Shown here piece by piece: positions 63,026 to 64,000 of a stretch of 64,000 bases of DNA (its first letter is position 1; every line of letters begins with the position of its first letter). This DNA is from an uncultured Desulfobacter sp. GTDB taxonomy: Bacteria > Desulfobacterota > Desulfobacteria > Desulfobacterales > Desulfobacteraceae. The position numbers and the translations under genes are program-made. Where the stretch lies: contig NZ_OY762614.1 in assembly GCF_963666145.1 (NCBI RefSeq), forward strand, positions 5,260,501 to 5,324,500, given 5' to 3'. The notes below the pieces were generated by a model. It ran no database searches and was not told the origin of the DNA. It saw only the letters and a program-made list of their open reading frames with translations.

Positions 63026-64000
63026 TCACAAGAGGAGCGGCAGATCCTTTCCGTCTTTGATGATTCTGGTCGGCAGGCCGATCTGATTGAGTGTCTTTAA
63101 AAATGGCACAGGGTCCAGTTCTTCAATGTTTTTCATCTCTTTGCAGTCCCAGACGCCCTGGGCAATCAGCATGGCTGCCGCTGCAGGCGGAACCCCGGCA
63201 GTGTAGGCAATTGCCTGGCTTTCAACTTCTTTGTAAGCGGCTTCATGATCACAGATGTTATAAAGGAATACCTCTTTGCTTTCATCATTGACACGCCCTT
63301 TTACCAGGTCGCCAATGCAGGTTTTGCCCGTGTATTGCGGGGCAAGTGACACAGGATCAGGCAGGCACGCCTTGACCACTTTCAACGGAATCGCCTCAAG
63401 CCCTTCGGCCGTGGTCACCGGCTGCTCCGAAAGCAGGCCGATGTTTTTAAGCACGTTAAATACATTGATATAGTGGTCTCCAAAGCCCATCCAGAACCGG
63501 ATGGAATCTGCATTAATGTGTTTAGACAGGGAGTGAAGTTCATCGTGCCCGTTCAGATAGATGGGCATCTTTCCCACCACCGGAAAATCATAGACCTGTT
63601 TGACTTCAAACATCTCCTTTTTTACCCATTGGCGGTCAATATAGGTCCAGACACCGCCGGTAAATTCCCGGAAATTGATTTCAGGATCAAAATTGGTGGC
63701 AAAATATTTCCCGTGATTTCCGGCATTGACATCCATAATGTCAATGGTGTCAATGGTATCGAAAATATACCTGTCGGCATAGGCGGCATAGGCATTGACT
63801 ACCCCCGGATCAAAGCCTGCGCCAAGAATGGCCGTAATGCCTTTGTCTCGGCATTCCTCAAGGCGTTTCCATTCGTAGTTGGCGTACCAGGGCGGTTTTT
63901 CACATATTTTATCGGGCTCTTCATGGATGGCTGTATCCATATAGGCTGCACCGGTATTGATGCAGGCGGTAAGCACGCTCATATTTATAAATGCCGTGCC
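63026..64000 (-). CDS. Saccharopine dehydrogenase family / carboxynorspermidine synthase-like, partial
   Basis: The frame is open to the right edge (GTAFIN precedes the first internal Met), so the N-terminal NAD(P)-binding part lies outside the window; about 325 C-terminal residues are present. Family blocks: AYMDTAIHEEPDK, PPWYANYEWKRLEECRDKGI, ITAILGAGFDPGVVNAYAAY, DIMDVNAGNHGKYFATNFDP and AIAYTAGVPPAAAAMLIAQG. The PWYANYEW segment is shared by carboxynorspermidine synthases (CANSDH) and related lysine-pathway dehydrogenases, so polyamine synthesis is likely but not proven. A terminator hairpin follows the stop. Confidence 0.85.
   Translation of the reverse strand, partial: GTAFINMSVLTACINTGAAYMDTAIHEEPDKICEKPPWYANYEWKRLEECRDKGITAILGAGFDPGVVNAYAAYADRYIFDTIDTIDIMDVNAGNHGKYFATNFDPEINFREFTGGVWTYIDRQWVKKEMFEVKQVYDFPVVGKMPIYLNGHDELHSLSKHINADSIRFWMGFGDHYINVFNVLKNIGLLSEQPVTTAEGLEAIPLKVVKACLPDPVSLAPQYTGKTCIGDLVKGRVNDESKEVFLYNICDHEAAYKEVESQAIAYTAGVPPAAAAMLIAQGVWDCKEMKNIEELDPVPFLKTLNQIGLPTRIIKDGKDLPLLL

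Overview
The window looks like chromosome from a Gram-negative bacterium. It has Lol/Sec-type periplasmic proteins, a TolC-like outer-membrane factor, and a dense set of PAS/GAF/HAMP sensor kinases of the style common in sulfate-reducing Desulfobacterota (Desulfobacterales such as Desulfobacter or Desulfobacula). That placement is an impression from gene content and protein style; no rRNA or tRNA was seen to confirm it.

Layout. (1) 1-2818, minus strand: a polyamine uptake operon potA-potB-potC-potD, with potD cut by the left edge. (2) 3077-4510, plus strand: a probable cell-wall hydrolase, convergent to the next block. (3) 4554-34655, minus strand: a roughly 30 kb run of 17 tightly packed genes encoding an extracellular contractile injection system (eCIS, Afp/PVC-like). 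In transcription order these are: Pvc16/DUF4255 tube terminator; an unassigned 296-aa protein; large sheath; tube; second sheath; second tube; tube-baseplate adaptor; a 58-aa protein; gpD-like hub; gpV-like spike; a 975-aa protein with a hydrophobic C-terminus; gp25; baseplate J; tail-I-like; three tandem proteins of 285, 630 and 1299 aa that share an N-terminal module; CIS tape-measure-type protein; AAA+ ATPase; and a DUF4157 metallopeptidase-like candidate effector. A sigma70-type promoter with a perfect TTGACA lies about 210 bp upstream of the first gene. I found no tail fibre and no PAAR tip.

(4) 34656-35189: intergenic DNA with the eCIS promoter and a 78-bp inverted-repeat element. (5) 35190-36236, plus: a three-gene cluster (Com-like zinc ribbon, ThrRS-type editing domain, Nudix hydrolase). 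(6) 36257-38776, minus: a hybrid sensor kinase with a periplasmic solute-binding domain. (7) 39108-44155, plus: a complete branched-chain amino acid (Liv-type) ABC transporter operon, with an internal terminator after the binding-protein gene. (8) 44256-49004, minus: a TPR/glycosyltransferase-like protein and Tex.

(9) 49287-62977, plus: a signalling region. It holds a decayed PAS histidine kinase with two homopolymer frameshifts and a missing ATPase domain, three paralogous PhnD-like periplasmic binding proteins without any transporter genes, a TolC-like protein, three histidine kinases sharing an unusual H-box (VLHNVGN), and a REC-GGDEF-EAL protein. The stop/start overlaps imply one signalling chain from periplasmic ligand to cyclic-di-GMP. 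(10) 63026-64000, minus: a saccharopine dehydrogenase / carboxynorspermidine synthase-like gene cut by the right edge.

The most interesting regions are the eCIS, especially its three-paralogue module and its membrane-segment protein, and the binding-protein/kinase array.
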